40,721 bases of DNA, taken from NCBI GenBank assembly GCA_905221505.1, contig CAJNDL010000017.1, forward strand, positions 1 through 40,721, written 5' to 3'. Shown here in pieces: positions 19,012 to 26,333 of this stretch. The stretch comes from a bacterium. Its GTDB lineage: Bacteria; Bacillota; Bacilli; Lactobacillales; Streptococcaceae. A model generated the notes under the pieces. That model saw only the letters and a program-made list of their open reading frames with translations, did not search any database and had not been told where the DNA came from. Made by a program: the position numbers and the translations under genes. Each line of letters opens with the position of its first letter. Positions within the stretch are counted from its first letter, which is position 1.

Positions 19012-19560
19012 ATGACAACATTTACAATCCATACAGTAGAATCAGCACCAGCAGAAGTGAAAGAAGTTCTTGAGACAGTAGAAAAAGACAACAATGGCTA
19101 TATTCCCAACCTAATCGGTCTCTTGGCCAATGCACCGACTGCTTTAGAAGCTTACCGAACCGTCGCATCTATCAACCGTCGCAACAGCCTGACACCTGTT
19201 GAGCGTGAAGTGGTGCAAATCACGGCAGCCGTGACAAATGGTTGTGCCTTCTGCGTCGCAGGTCACACAGCCTTTTCCATCAAACAAATCCAGATGAATG
19301 ATGACCTTCTTCAAGCCCTTCGCAATCGTACTCCGATTGAAACAGATCCTAAATTGGACACCCTAGCTAAGTTTACCTTGGCTGTTATCAATACCAAAGG
19401 TCGTGTAGGAGATGAAGCCTTGGCTGAGTTTTTAGAAGCTGGTTACACTCACCCAAATGCCTTGGATGTAGTCCTTGGTGTCAGCCTAGCCAGCCTCTGT
19501 AACTATGCCAACAACCTAGCCAATACACCAATCAACCCAGAATTGCAACCTTATGCTTAA
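19012..19560 (+). CDS. AhpD-like / carboxymuconolactone decarboxylase-family protein
   Basis: 182-residue protein of the AhpD-like fold. The redox motif NGCAFCVAGH gives C78, C81 and H85, preceded by the usual acidic residue in TPVEREVVQIT (E64 and E66). Such proteins are peroxidase partners or have unspecified thiol-redox roles. Nothing here identifies a substrate. It has AAAAGAGG upstream as its ribosome-binding site. The 187-base gap before it holds AT-rich runs but no convincing promoter. A strong terminator follows, so it is probably monocistronic. Confidence 0.85.
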   Translation: MTTFTIHTVESAPAEVKEVLETVEKDNNGYIPNLIGLLANAPTALEAYRTVASINRRNSLTPVEREVVQITAAVTNGCAFCVAGHTAFSIKQIQMNDDLLQALRNRTPIETDPKLDTLAKFTLAVINTKGRVGDEALAEFLEAGYTHPNALDVVLGVSLASLCNYANNLANTPINPELQPYA

Positions 19561-19578
19561 TTCATATCTGAGTAAAAT

Positions 19579-19609
19579 GAAGTCTGAAATAATCGGACTT
19601 CGTTTTTTT
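19579..19609 (+). terminator. Terminator after the AhpD-like gene
   Basis: 9-bp stem GAAGTCTGA (19579-19587) / TCGGACTTC (19593-19601) with one wobble, 5-base loop, then GTTTTTTT. Confidence 0.9.
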
Positions 19610-19632
19610 AAGTCCTCATTTAAGCGCTTTTA

Positions 19633-19641
19633 TGCTATACT
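19633..19641 (+). promoter_or_regulatory. Extended -10 promoter of the TDT-family gene
   Basis: TG-C-TATACT at 19633-19641, 28 bases before the start codon, with no clear -35 box. GGAGG follows at 19660-19664. Confidence 0.65.
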
Positions 19642-19669
19642 GAAATTAACATGATTATTGGAGGTTAGG

Positions 19670-20569
19670 ATGAAAAAACTCCCCTTAGTATTTTCTGGTT
19701 GTTTGTTAGGTTTGGCAGGAGCTGGAAATCTCGTTTTAGATATGTTGCCAGTTCTGTCACATCTACTGAGTCTGTCTGGTTTGATTTTGTGGATTTACTT
19801 TTTTATCTTTCATCTGCTTAATTGGGAAGAAACCAAGCAAGAATTGACCAAGCCCCCTCTTTTGTCAGGAATGGCAACCTTTCCCATGGCTGGGATGATT
19901 TTATCGACCTATGTCTTTCGTGTGTTCCCTCATCTTCCTATAGTAGCGCAAGGGCTCTGGTGGTTTTCATTTCTCTTGGATTTGGCCCTGATTGCTGGAT
20001 TCACCATCAAATTTGCCTGTCCTGGTCGGAGGGTTCATTCCACTCCTAGCTGGACGGTTCTCTATGTGGGGATAGCGGTGGCTGCCTTGACCTATCCTCT
20101 TGTAGGCATTATCGAAATTGCCTATGCGACCTTGAGTTTTGGGTTTCTCCTAACCTTCTATCTCTACCCGCTTATTTATAGCGATTTAAAGAAACATCCA
20201 CTCCCACTAGCCTTGCTTGGACAAGAAGGGATCTATTGTGCTCCTTTCTCTCTACTCTTGGCTTCCCTGGTTCGAGTTGGAGAAGCCAGCCTACCGACTT
20301 GGCTCCTGATTGCCATGATTTTGGCTTCTCAATCCTTCTTTTTCTTTGTTTTGAGTCGACTGCCCAATATTTTAAAACAAGGCTTTCAACCAGCCTTCTC
20401 AGCCCTCACCTTCCCAACTATTATCACGGCTACCTCGCTCAAGATGGCTCAGGGAATCTTGAAACTTCCATTTCTGGATTATCTGGTAGTGGCTGAAACC
20501 GTTATTTGCCTCACTATTTTATTCTTTGTATTAGGCGCTTATCTGATTTGGTTACGAAAAAAGGTCTAG
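19670..20569 (+). CDS. TDT-family membrane transporter (TehA/C4-dicarboxylate type)
   Basis: 299-residue protein with about nine or ten hydrophobic helices and no soluble domain. The overall pattern fits the TDT (tellurite-resistance/dicarboxylate transporter) family, once annotated in pneumococcus as 'exfoliative toxin'-like. ATG 19670 is chosen because GGAGG precedes it. An in-frame TTG at 19658 would overlap that site. The substrate is unknown. TDT relatives move malate, sulfite or small anions. A terminator is embedded in its 3' end, and the gene marks the left border of the accessory module. Confidence 0.75.
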   Translation: MKKLPLVFSGCLLGLAGAGNLVLDMLPVLSHLLSLSGLILWIYFFIFHLLNWEETKQELTKPPLLSGMATFPMAGMILSTYVFRVFPHLPIVAQGLWWFSFLLDLALIAGFTIKFACPGRRVHSTPSWTVLYVGIAVAALTYPLVGIIEIAYATLSFGFLLTFYLYPLIYSDLKKHPLPLALLGQEGIYCAPFSLLLASLVRVGEASLPTWLLIAMILASQSFFFFVLSRLPNILKQGFQPAFSALTFPTIITATSLKMAQGILKLPFLDYLVVAETVICLTILFFVLGAYLIWLRKKV

Positions 20570-20597
20570 CTAGAAATAGCTAAACCTTTTTTCGTAA
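20552..20597 (+). terminator. Strong terminator at the end of the TDT-family gene
   Basis: Perfect 14-bp outer stem TTACGAAAAAAGGT (20552-20565) / ACCTTTTTTCGTAA (20584-20597), plus an inner TAGCT / AGCTA stem. The 5' arm lies in the last codons. The A and T runs on either side would make it work in both directions. Confidence 0.9.
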
Positions 20598-20615
20598 GTG
20601 TCCGTATACTTACTG

Positions 20616-20646
20616 TGCTTACTACAAAAGTCAAGTAAGCATTTTT
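20616..20646 (+). terminator. Second terminator-like hairpin at the left border of the accessory module
   Basis: 8-bp stem TGCTTACT (20616-20623) / AGTAAGCA (20634-20641) with a 10-base loop, then TTTTTC. It stands between the TDT terminator and the tetR promoter with no gene of its own in front, so it may have come with the module or may be an older gene end. Confidence 0.6.
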
Positions 20647-20700
20647 CTAAAATTGTAAATATATTATACCATAAAATTCAAGAGAAATGAGAAAACGTGA

Positions 20701-20729
20701 TTGACAAATTGTCAGTAAAGTAGTATGCT
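20701..20729 (+). promoter_or_regulatory. tetR promoter with embedded operator
   Basis: TTGACA (20701-20706), 17-base spacer, TATGCT (20724-20729). The palindrome TGACAAATTGTCA (20702-20714) overlaps the -35 box. The identical 13-mer stands before the ABC genes at 21449. Repressor bound here would block RNA polymerase, so the TetR protein probably represses itself. Confidence 0.85.
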
Positions 20730-20748
20730 GTACAACAGGGGGGATAAA

Positions 20749-21366
20749 ATGCGAGATGTAAAAGAACCGGAAATACGACGTGCTGAAATTATGGATGCTG
20801 CAATGCTACTCTTTATAGAACAAGGATATACTAATACAACAACTCAGGATATTGTTGACAAAGTAAATATATCAAGAGGCTTGCTGTACTATCACTTTAA
20901 GAATAAAGAAGATATCTTATATTGTCTGGTAGAACAATATTCAGATAAATTATTGAAGGATATTCATGCTATTGTTTATGATGAAGATAAAACCGCCATT
21001 GAAAAAATTAGAGCTTTTATAGATGCCACAATTATATCTTCGGAAAATATTTCAGCAGAGGGAACTGAGTTACAAAAGACGGTTGATCTTGAAGAAAATC
21101 GTTATATGTTAGATAAGTTATCCCATAAGCTCATCGAAAAACTGACCATATATTTTGAGAGGATAATAAATCAAGGTATATTAGAAAAAGTATTTTTTGT
21201 AAAATATCCATCAGAAACAGCAGAATTCCTGATGACAGCCTATGTTTTTGTTTCCAATAACATAGGTATAAAAACTTCAAAGAAAGAACCTGTCAAAGAT
21301 TACTTGGATGCATTTAAGATAATGCTAGAACAAAACCTAAATACAGAGGAACTCTTTAGCCATTAA
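20749..21366 (+). CDS. TetR/AcrR-family repressor of the ABC transporter module
   Basis: 205-residue one-component regulator. The N-terminal helix-turn-helix spans about residues 10-55 (AAMLLFIEQGYT, TTQDIVDKVNISRGLLYYHF, KNKEDILYCLVEQY), followed by an all-helical ligand-binding domain. ATG 20749 is chosen because it follows AGGGGGGAT. An in-frame ATG at 20725 lies within the -10 box and cannot be the start of a transcript made there. Identical palindromes before this gene and before the ATPase gene imply self-repression and repression of the transporter, relieved by a ligand, perhaps the transported compound. Frequent ATA and AGA codons set it apart from neighbouring core genes and suggest acquisition. 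Confidence 0.9.
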   Translation: MRDVKEPEIRRAEIMDAAMLLFIEQGYTNTTTQDIVDKVNISRGLLYYHFKNKEDILYCLVEQYSDKLLKDIHAIVYDEDKTAIEKIRAFIDATIISSENISAEGTELQKTVDLEENRYMLDKLSHKLIEKLTIYFERIINQGILEKVFFVKYPSETAEFLMTAYVFVSNNIGIKTSKKEPVKDYLDAFKIMLEQNLNTEELFSH

Positions 21367-21400
21367 AAAGAGATGGAATTTCTGTAAAGAGAACTATGTG

Positions 21401-21429
21401 CCGATAGCTAAATAAAAACAAGCTATCGG
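21401..21429 (+). terminator. Hairpin after tetR
   Basis: Perfect 9-bp stem CCGATAGCT (21401-21409) / AGCTATCGG (21421-21429) with an 11-base loop, followed by TATTATTT. It is probably a weak terminator that separates tetR from the ABC promoter. The T tract is interrupted. Confidence 0.6.
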
Positions 21430-21442
21430 TATTATTTCAAAG

Positions 21443-21461
21443 TATAATTGACAAATTGTCA
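21443..21461 (+). promoter_or_regulatory. Promoter -10 and operator of the ABC transporter operon
   Basis: TATAAT at 21443-21448 is followed at once by the palindrome TGACAAATTGTCA (21449-21461), extendable to 17 bases as ATTGACAAATTGTCAAT (21447-21463). The operator therefore covers the likely transcription start. GAGGG and the ATG at 21476 follow. The TTGACA within the operator is too close to the ATG to serve as a -35 box here. Confidence 0.8.
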
Positions 21462-21475
21462 ATGAGGGTGAAAAT

Positions 21476-22204
21476 ATGTTAGAGATAAAGAATTTTAGTA
21501 AATGTTATGGGGATAAAAAGGTTGTGGATAACCTATCTATTTCAGTACAGCCTGGAGATATTTATGGTTTTATTGGAGCAAATGGTGCGGGGAAAACGTC
21601 AACGATAAAGGCAGTTGTCGGTATCCATGATTTTGAAGACGGAAGTATAATTATCAACGGTCATTCTATTAAAGAAGAACCTGTTATTTGTAAAAAAATG
21701 ATGGCATACATTCCAGATAATCCAGACTTATATGAACATATGACGGGATTTCAGTACATCAATTTTATTGCAGATTTATTTGAAATTTCTACTGAAATAC
21801 GCAGGGAAAGGATCCAAAAATATGGTGATTTATTTGATATGACTGAGCATCTTTCGGGGATGATATCTTCGTATTCACATGGTATGAAGCAACGAACAGC
21901 TATTATTTCTGCACTGGTACATTCTCCTAAACTGTTGATTTTAGATGAACCCTTTGTTGGGCTGGATCCCAAAGCAACTTTCCTACTAAAGAAAATTATG
22001 CATGAGTGTGTTTCAGATGGAGGCGCTATTTTCTTTTCAACCCATGTATTGGACGTTGCAGAAAAATTATGTAATAAGATTGCCATTATCAAAAATGGAA
22101 AGTTAATCGCAAGCGGAAATACAGAAGAAGTCAAAGGTGATAAAACTTTGGAAACTTTTTTCATGGAGGTACAAGATAATGAGCAAAATTTGGATACTAA
22201 TTAG
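21476..22204 (+). CDS. ABC transporter ATP-binding protein
   Basis: 242-residue ATPase subunit. Walker A is GANGAGKT (34-41), the ABC signature variant YSHGMKQ is at 133-139, Walker B is LLILDEP (153-159) with the following D-loop GLDP, and the switch His is in FFSTHV. The SHGMKQ form of the signature is typical of ATPases paired with ABC-2-type export permeases. It has no membrane segments. It overlaps the permease gene by 26 bases and is co-transcribed with it under the TetR operator. Likely role: energising export, or removal from the membrane, of a hydrophobic compound or peptide. The substrate is unknown. Confidence 0.93.
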   Translation: MLEIKNFSKCYGDKKVVDNLSISVQPGDIYGFIGANGAGKTSTIKAVVGIHDFEDGSIIINGHSIKEEPVICKKMMAYIPDNPDLYEHMTGFQYINFIADLFEISTEIRRERIQKYGDLFDMTEHLSGMISSYSHGMKQRTAIISALVHSPKLLILDEPFVGLDPKATFLLKKIMHECVSDGGAIFFSTHVLDVAEKLCNKIAIIKNGKLIASGNTEEVKGDKTLETFFMEVQDNEQNLDTN

Positions 22205-23738
22205 AGCCCAATTGATAAATTTCTTTCCGATTAACGAGATTAGAGAGACGGGAAATAAAAAACAAAGTTCAATGGCTATTGCGAGTTTTGGCATAATAAC
22301 CCTTTCCTTATTTTGCTTTGTTTATAATATACTAACAGCGAAAACATTGGTACACGTCGGACAGCAGGACTTGATACCGGCATATATGGTCTCTGTCTCA
22401 AGTTTTTCAATACTATTTTTAACAGTATTTTATTCGAATGGCATTTTATTTGGAAGTCGAGATATGGAAATTCTCTTATCTTTACCTGTTAAAAGTTTGG
22501 ATATTATTACCAGCAAGTTCATGTTTATGTACTTATTGAATTTTTTAATAGGATTGATGTTTATGCTCCCGGGTGGAATTGTATGGATCTTGAATGGAAG
22601 TTTAAACGTCTTACAAATTGTACTGTATTTTACTTCTATCATCTTTGCTCCCTTGATACCTATGTGTATAGCAGCATGTATGGGAATCATTGTTGTGACT
22701 ATTTCATCTTATTTTAAGAGGAAAAATGTTATTGCTCTAATCTTTTCATTTGCAATGATAGGCATAATTGGATATATTGCAGTGTCAGCTATGAAATCAG
22801 GTAATGAAGACAGCATTGAGATCATGCTTTCTAAGCAAATTACAGAACTGTACCCAATATCCGGGTTATTCGTGCAACACACAAATTTTCCAATGTATAT
22901 TGGAATGGGATTATTTATTGCTTTTTCAACAGCAGTTTTTTATATATTTGTAAAAATTGTTGCGATGAAGTATGGATTGCTTAATACTCTTGCTAAAACA
23001 ACATCAAGATATTCTGATAACAAAAAATCTTATAATAGAAAATCGATATTTCTTGCCTTGTATAAAAAAGAAATGGGACGCTTTTTAAGCTCGTACATGG
23101 CGGTCTTGAATGCAGGCCTTGGTGTAATACTTTTATGTGTTTTTAGTATTTTTTTGCTTTTTAATTCTGTAGAACAAATAGGAGAGTCTTCAGGGATAGA
23201 AAATATAAATGAATATCTCTCAAATTTTGCTCCATTATTTATTGCATCTATGCTCTCGCTCAGTTGCCCGGCAGCTTCAGCGATATCTTTAGAAGGAAAA
23301 AACATTTGGATTTTGCAAAGCTCTCCTGTGAAGGTAAAAATGATCTTAAATTCCAAGATAGCTGTAAACCTTACACTTCATTTGATTGGGTATATGATTT
23401 CCATATTTGCATTTACGTTAAAACTTGATATGAACTTTATTCAAATTATTAACCTAATAATTGTCCCTATATGCTATTCGATCTTTATAACAGTGATAGG
23501 AATTTCCCTAAATAAAAAGTATCCAAATTATGAATGGGAAAGCGAGATGATGGTTGTAAAGCAGAGCATGCCTGTTATTGTGTCTGGACTTGTCGGGATA
23601 ATTGCACTCATTACACCAATTCTTCTTAATTGGTTTTTAAATCTTTCGATAACATCAGTTTTGCAGATAATATCAGTTACTTTACTTGTTATTTCAAGCG
23701 AAATTTATATAAAAGTTAGCAAGTTGAATTTTATTTAG
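22179..23738 (+). CDS. Large ABC-2-type exporter permease
   Basis: 519-residue membrane protein with about twelve hydrophobic segments, in two halves separated by a polar region (about residues 275-300), consistent with a fused double-size permease. Start ATG 22179 has GGAGGT at 22165-22170. An upstream in-frame ATG at 22137 lacks one. The early sequence FGSRDMEILLSLPVKS is a block I associate with unnamed Firmicute ABC exporters, in which the first cytoplasmic loop contacts the ATPase. AT-rich, with many ATA and AGA codons. It lies inside the TetR-controlled operon. Candidate substrates include bacteriocin-like peptides or antibiotics, but nothing in the sequence fixes this. Confidence 0.82.
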   Translation: MSKIWILIRAQLINFFPINEIRETGNKKQSSMAIASFGIITLSLFCFVYNILTAKTLVHVGQQDLIPAYMVSVSSFSILFLTVFYSNGILFGSRDMEILLSLPVKSLDIITSKFMFMYLLNFLIGLMFMLPGGIVWILNGSLNVLQIVLYFTSIIFAPLIPMCIAACMGIIVVTISSYFKRKNVIALIFSFAMIGIIGYIAVSAMKSGNEDSIEIMLSKQITELYPISGLFVQHTNFPMYIGMGLFIAFSTAVFYIFVKIVAMKYGLLNTLAKTTSRYSDNKKSYNRKSIFLALYKKEMGRFLSSYMAVLNAGLGVILLCVFSIFLLFNSVEQIGESSGIENINEYLSNFAPLFIASMLSLSCPAASAISLEGKNIWILQSSPVKVKMILNSKIAVNLTLHLIGYMISIFAFTLKLDMNFIQIINLIIVPICYSIFITVIGISLNKKYPNYEWESEMMVVKQSMPVIVSGLVGIIALITPILLNWFLNLSITSVLQIISVTLLVISSEIYIKVSKLNFI

Positions 23739-23757
23739 TTCAAGGAGGGAAAATGGT

Positions 23758-23979
23758 ATGAAAGATGGACTGTTAAAAGATGTCTTGGTGTTGATATTAA
23801 TGATTGTTGTAATATTTATTATTTGCATATTTCTCCCAGAGAAAATTCCTGTTCATTTCAATGCAAAAGGAGTTGCAGATATGTTTGCTAATAAATATTA
23901 TCTTCTGTTTGCTACGGTTATTCCGTATTCTGCTTATTGGAAATTTATACGAGGAAGGAAAAATAAAAAGGTTAAGTGA
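23758..23979 (+). CDS. Short DUF1648 membrane protein (SdpI N-terminal-like)
   Basis: 73 residues: one strong transmembrane helix (about 8-27), then LPEKIPVHFNAKGVADMFANKY, the DUF1648 signature, and a second short hydrophobic stretch (about 47-58) before a basic tail. DUF1648 is the N-terminal domain of SdpI-type immunity and signalling proteins, which are about three times longer, so this is either a minimal stand-alone form or a truncated gene. The basic end KFIRGRKNKKVK looks like a genuine cytoplasmic tail. AAGGAGGG lies upstream. Its stop overlaps a GTG start of the GntR regulator gene (GTGA), which implies joint translation. Confidence 0.72.
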   Translation: MKDGLLKDVLVLILMIVVIFIICIFLPEKIPVHFNAKGVADMFANKYYLLFATVIPYSAYWKFIRGRKNKKVK

Positions 23980-24317
23980 ATATGTATCCATATTTACAAA
24001 TAGCATCTGTGATAAGAGCAACTATTTTAAGAGGTAAGTATGTACCGGGGCAACAGCTGCCTCCCATAAGGACTTTAGCAGAGAGGGAAGAATGTAATCC
24101 TGCAACCGTCCAAAAAGCATTAAAAGTTCTTGAGAAACAGGTGTTGATTGTTAGTCGTGGAAGTAAAGGATATTTTGTTACTGAAAGTGAGAAGAAAATA
24201 ATTGAGTTAAGAAATCAGCATTTGAACAGGCTTATAAAAATATTGTTTGAAAAACTATATGCCTTAGGATTTTCGAATTCTGAGATTATTAAACTATTTG
24301 ATAGAATAGAAACTTAA
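23976..24317 (+). CDS. GntR-family regulator, YtrA type
   Basis: 113-residue regulator from GTG 23976, or 111 residues from ATG 23982. The winged helix covers residues 1-70: YLQIASVIRATILRGKYVPGQQLPPIRTLAE, NPATVQKALKVLE and the wing IVSRGSKGYFVTE. Only a short helical tail follows, so no ligand domain of the FadR or HutC kind is present. This compact form is the YtrA subfamily, usually encoded with ABC transporters of antibiotic-response operons. It would form a second regulatory layer on a module already controlled by TetR. Its operator was not identified. Confidence 0.85.
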   Translation: MNMYPYLQIASVIRATILRGKYVPGQQLPPIRTLAEREECNPATVQKALKVLEKQVLIVSRGSKGYFVTESEKKIIELRNQHLNRLIKILFEKLYALGFSNSEIIKLFDRIET

Positions 24318-24567
24318 ACAGTGAATAAAAATCAATTATGTGTGAAGAAAATAAAGATACTGACTATTTAGATTATTGATAAAATGGATGAAATGAATAT
24401 GGAAGAATCGAAACATCTAATGTTAGAAATACCCAAGAAACATAATATTCCTCTTTTCAATAATCCATATAGTAGATTATTGTTTCAGATGCAAGCTGAA
24501 ACACGCAAGTGTAGCTAAAGAAGTATTCTTATTCTTACGTTTTAGAGGACGCAGGTGGACAGAAAAA
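24318..24567 (+). other. AT-rich gap at the end of the accessory module
   Basis: No convincing gene. A 44-codon frame at 24384-24518 (beginning MDEMNMEESKHLMLEIPKKH) lacks a ribosome-binding site and I do not recognise it. It may be debris of a deleted gene. No terminator for the gntR operon could be seen. The stretch leads straight into the ISL3-type hairpin at 24568. Confidence 0.4.
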
Positions 24568-24617
24568 GGCTCCACAATATCCATAAGGGATTTACCCACT
24601 ACAAATATTATAGTGCC
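24568..24617. repeat. Second ISL3-type paired-terminal-repeat hairpin (50 bp)
   Basis: Same design as 141-188: two 24-base arms (GGCTCCACAATAT... and ...ATATTATAGTGCC) face each other across two bases. The left arms of the two copies differ at three positions and the right arms at one. No 8-bp direct duplication flanks either copy. This copy lies 32 bases before the remaining ISL3 transposase coding sequence. Confidence 0.65.
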
Positions 24618-24635
24618 TATAATCTCTATTAACTC

Positions 24636-24938
24636 TTGCTTTTTCCCTTTCAGAATAAGGAACTTGACAAATTCATCGGACTCATTGAGGACAATCTAAA
24701 GCAGGTTCATCCTCTTTTTCAGACTGTCTTTAAAACTTTCCTCAAGGACAAAGAGAAAATCGTCAACGCCCTTCAACTACCCTATTCCAATGCAAACTTG
24801 GAAGCAACGAATAATCTCATTAAACTTATCAAGCGCAATGCCTTTGGTTTTCGGAACTTTGAAAACTTCAAAAAACGGATTTTCATCGCTCTGAACATCA
24901 AAAAAGAAAGGACGAAATTTGTCCTTTCTCGATCTTAG
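24636..24938 (+). pseudogene. ISL3-family transposase, C-terminal fragment
   Basis: About 95 C-terminal residues of an ISL3/IS1167-type DDE transposase survive: FQNKELDKFIGLIEDN, QVHPLFQTVFKTFL, PYSNANLEATNNLIKLIKR, NAFGFRNFENFKKRIF, then a normal stop. The conserved Glu of the DDE triad is probably the E in NLEATNN. The N-terminal three quarters, including zinc finger, helix-turn-helix and the two catalytic Asp residues, are absent, so it cannot be active. It lies between the paired hairpin and a degenerate terminal repeat and marks the right border of the accessory module. Confidence 0.88.
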
Positions 24939-24947
24939 TTGACTTCA

Positions 24948-24971
24948 ACCCACTACAGTTGACAATGAGGT
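24948..24971 (+). repeat. Degenerate right terminal repeat of the ISL3 remnant
   Basis: ACCCACTACAGTTGACAATG, ten bases after the transposase stop, begins with the ACCCACTACA of the hairpin right arms and has the 24-base spacing expected for the terminal repeat. Its outermost GAGCC is replaced by GAGGT. serS ends five bases later. Confidence 0.55.
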
Positions 24972-24976
24972 ATTTT

Positions 24977-26251
24977 TTATGGTTTGATAACTTCAGCGCC
25001 ACCCATATATGGACGAAGTGCTTCTGGAATGGTTATAGAACCATCTTTATTTTGGTAGTTTTCAAGAATAGCAGCCACCGTACGTCCAACTGCAAGTCCA
25101 GAACCGTTCAAGGTGTGGAGCAATTTAACCTTGCCATCTGCTTCATCACGGTAACGGATTTGGGCACGACGGGCTTGGAAATCTTCTGTGTTTGAACAGC
25201 TTGAGATTTCACGGTAGGTATTTTGCGCTGGAATCCAAACTTCCAAGTCGTAAGTTTTAGCAGCTGAGAAGCCCATATCTCCTGTAGAGAGAGCAACGAC
25301 ACGGTATGGAAGGTTCAGTTTTTGAAGGATATTTTCAGCGTTGGCTGTCATTTTTTCCAATTCTTCGTAAGATTCCTCTGGTTTGGCAAATTTAACCATT
25401 TCAACCTTGTGGAATTGGTGCAGACGAATCAAGCCACGAGTATCACGACCAGCAGAACCAGCCTCAGAACGGAATGATGGACTCATAGCAGTGAAGTAGA
25501 TTGGGAGGTCTTTACCGTCAAGGATTTCATCACGGTAGTAGTTTGTTAGAGGAACTTCAGCTGTAGGGATAAGGACATAATTGCTGTCGCTGAGTTCAAA
25601 AGTATCTTCCTTGAATTTTGGATATTGACCAGTACCGAACATAGAATCGTGGTTAACCATGTAAGGTGTGATGACTTCAGTATAGCCTTCCTTACCATGC
25701 TCATCCAACATAAAATTGTAGATAGCACGTTCCAAACGAGCACCGAGGCCTTTATAGAAGAGGAAGCGAGCTCCTGTTACCTTACCCCCACGTTCCCAGT
25801 CAAGGATACCCAAGTCTTCACCAAGATCCCAATGAGCTTTAGGTTCGAAGTCAAATTCGCGCGGAGTACCCCAACGGCGAACTTCCACATTGTCATCTTC
25901 ATCAGCCCCAACAGGAACACTGTCAGCTGGAATGTTTGGAAGAGTAGTAGTAAATTCTGTCAATTTAGCATCGATTTCTGCCAATTCAGCATCCAAGGCT
26001 TTGACTTCAGCAGATAGGGTTTGCATGGCAGCAATCTTGTCATCTGCATTTTCCTTGTTGCGCTTAGCTTGGGCAATCTCAGCAGAAACTGTGTTACGTT
26101 CTGCTTTTAAAGTTTCAACCTTGACCAAGATGTCACGACGTTTAGCATCGATTTCTTTCATCTCATTCAAGACAGCAGCATCTACACCACGTGTAGCCAA
26201 TTTTTCTGCGACAGCATCAAAGTCTGTACGAATACGTTTGATATCTAACAT
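24977..26251 (-). CDS. serS: Seryl-tRNA synthetase
   Basis: 424-residue class II synthetase that charges tRNA-Ser. The N-terminal tRNA-binding coiled coil spans about residues 28-105 ([36 protein letters not shown]). Motif 2 is [20 protein letters not shown] and motif 3 is [18 protein letters not shown]. The start is [10 protein letters not shown] at 26251, with AAGGAGTT directly upstream. A longer in-frame extension to 26335 lies in the T-box leader and is not coding. Expression is controlled by that leader. The stop codon is only five bases from the ISL3 remnant, so the insertion did not damage the gene. Confidence 0.97.
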   Translation of the reverse strand: MLDIKRIRTDFDAVAEKLATRGVDAAVLNEMKEIDAKRRDILVKVETLKAERNTVSAEIAQAKRNKENADDKIAAMQTLSAEVKALDAELAEIDAKLTEFTTTLPNIPADSVPVGADEDDNVEVRRWGTPREFDFEPKAHWDLGEDLGILDWERGGKVTGARFLFYKGLGARLERAIYNFMLDEHGKEGYTEVITPYMVNHDSMFGTGQYPKFKEDTFELSDSNYVLIPTAEVPLTNYYRDEILDGKDLPIYFTAMSPSFRSEAGSAGRDTRGLIRLHQFHKVEMVKFAKPEESYEELEKMTANAENILQKLNLPYRVVALSTGDMGFSAAKTYDLEVWIPAQNTYREISSCSNTEDFQARRAQIRYRDEADGKVKLLHTLNGSGLAVGRTVAAILENYQNKDGSITIPEALRPYMGGAEVIKP

Positions 26252-26266
26252 AAGAACTCCTTTATG

Positions 26267-26333
26267 AAAAAAGCACACCTGACAAAGCGTTGGAGTGGCA
26301 GGGCCACGGTTCCATCCAACTTCACAGGTGTGC
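26267..26333 (-). terminator. T-box terminator of serS
   Basis: On the minus strand GCACACCTG (26333-26325) pairs with CAGGTGTGC (26281-26273), followed by TTTTTT (26272-26267). The inner part also pairs GTTGGA with TCCAAC. In the alternative fold the 5' side is used by the T-box antiterminator. Confidence 0.88.

Noticed and set aside
21751..22164. 137-codon minus-strand frame inside the ABC ATPase gene
   Set aside because: It is a shadow of the ATPase reading frame. The composition is that expected of an antisense AT-rich gene.
24384..24518. 44-codon frame between gntR and the ISL3 hairpin
   Set aside because: No ribosome-binding site, no recognised family. It may be debris, so it is described only as part of the gap.
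26227..26234. TACGAATA, identical to the competence cin-box core
   Set aside because: It lies inside the 5' coding part of serS on the opposite strand, with no gene placed to be driven by it.
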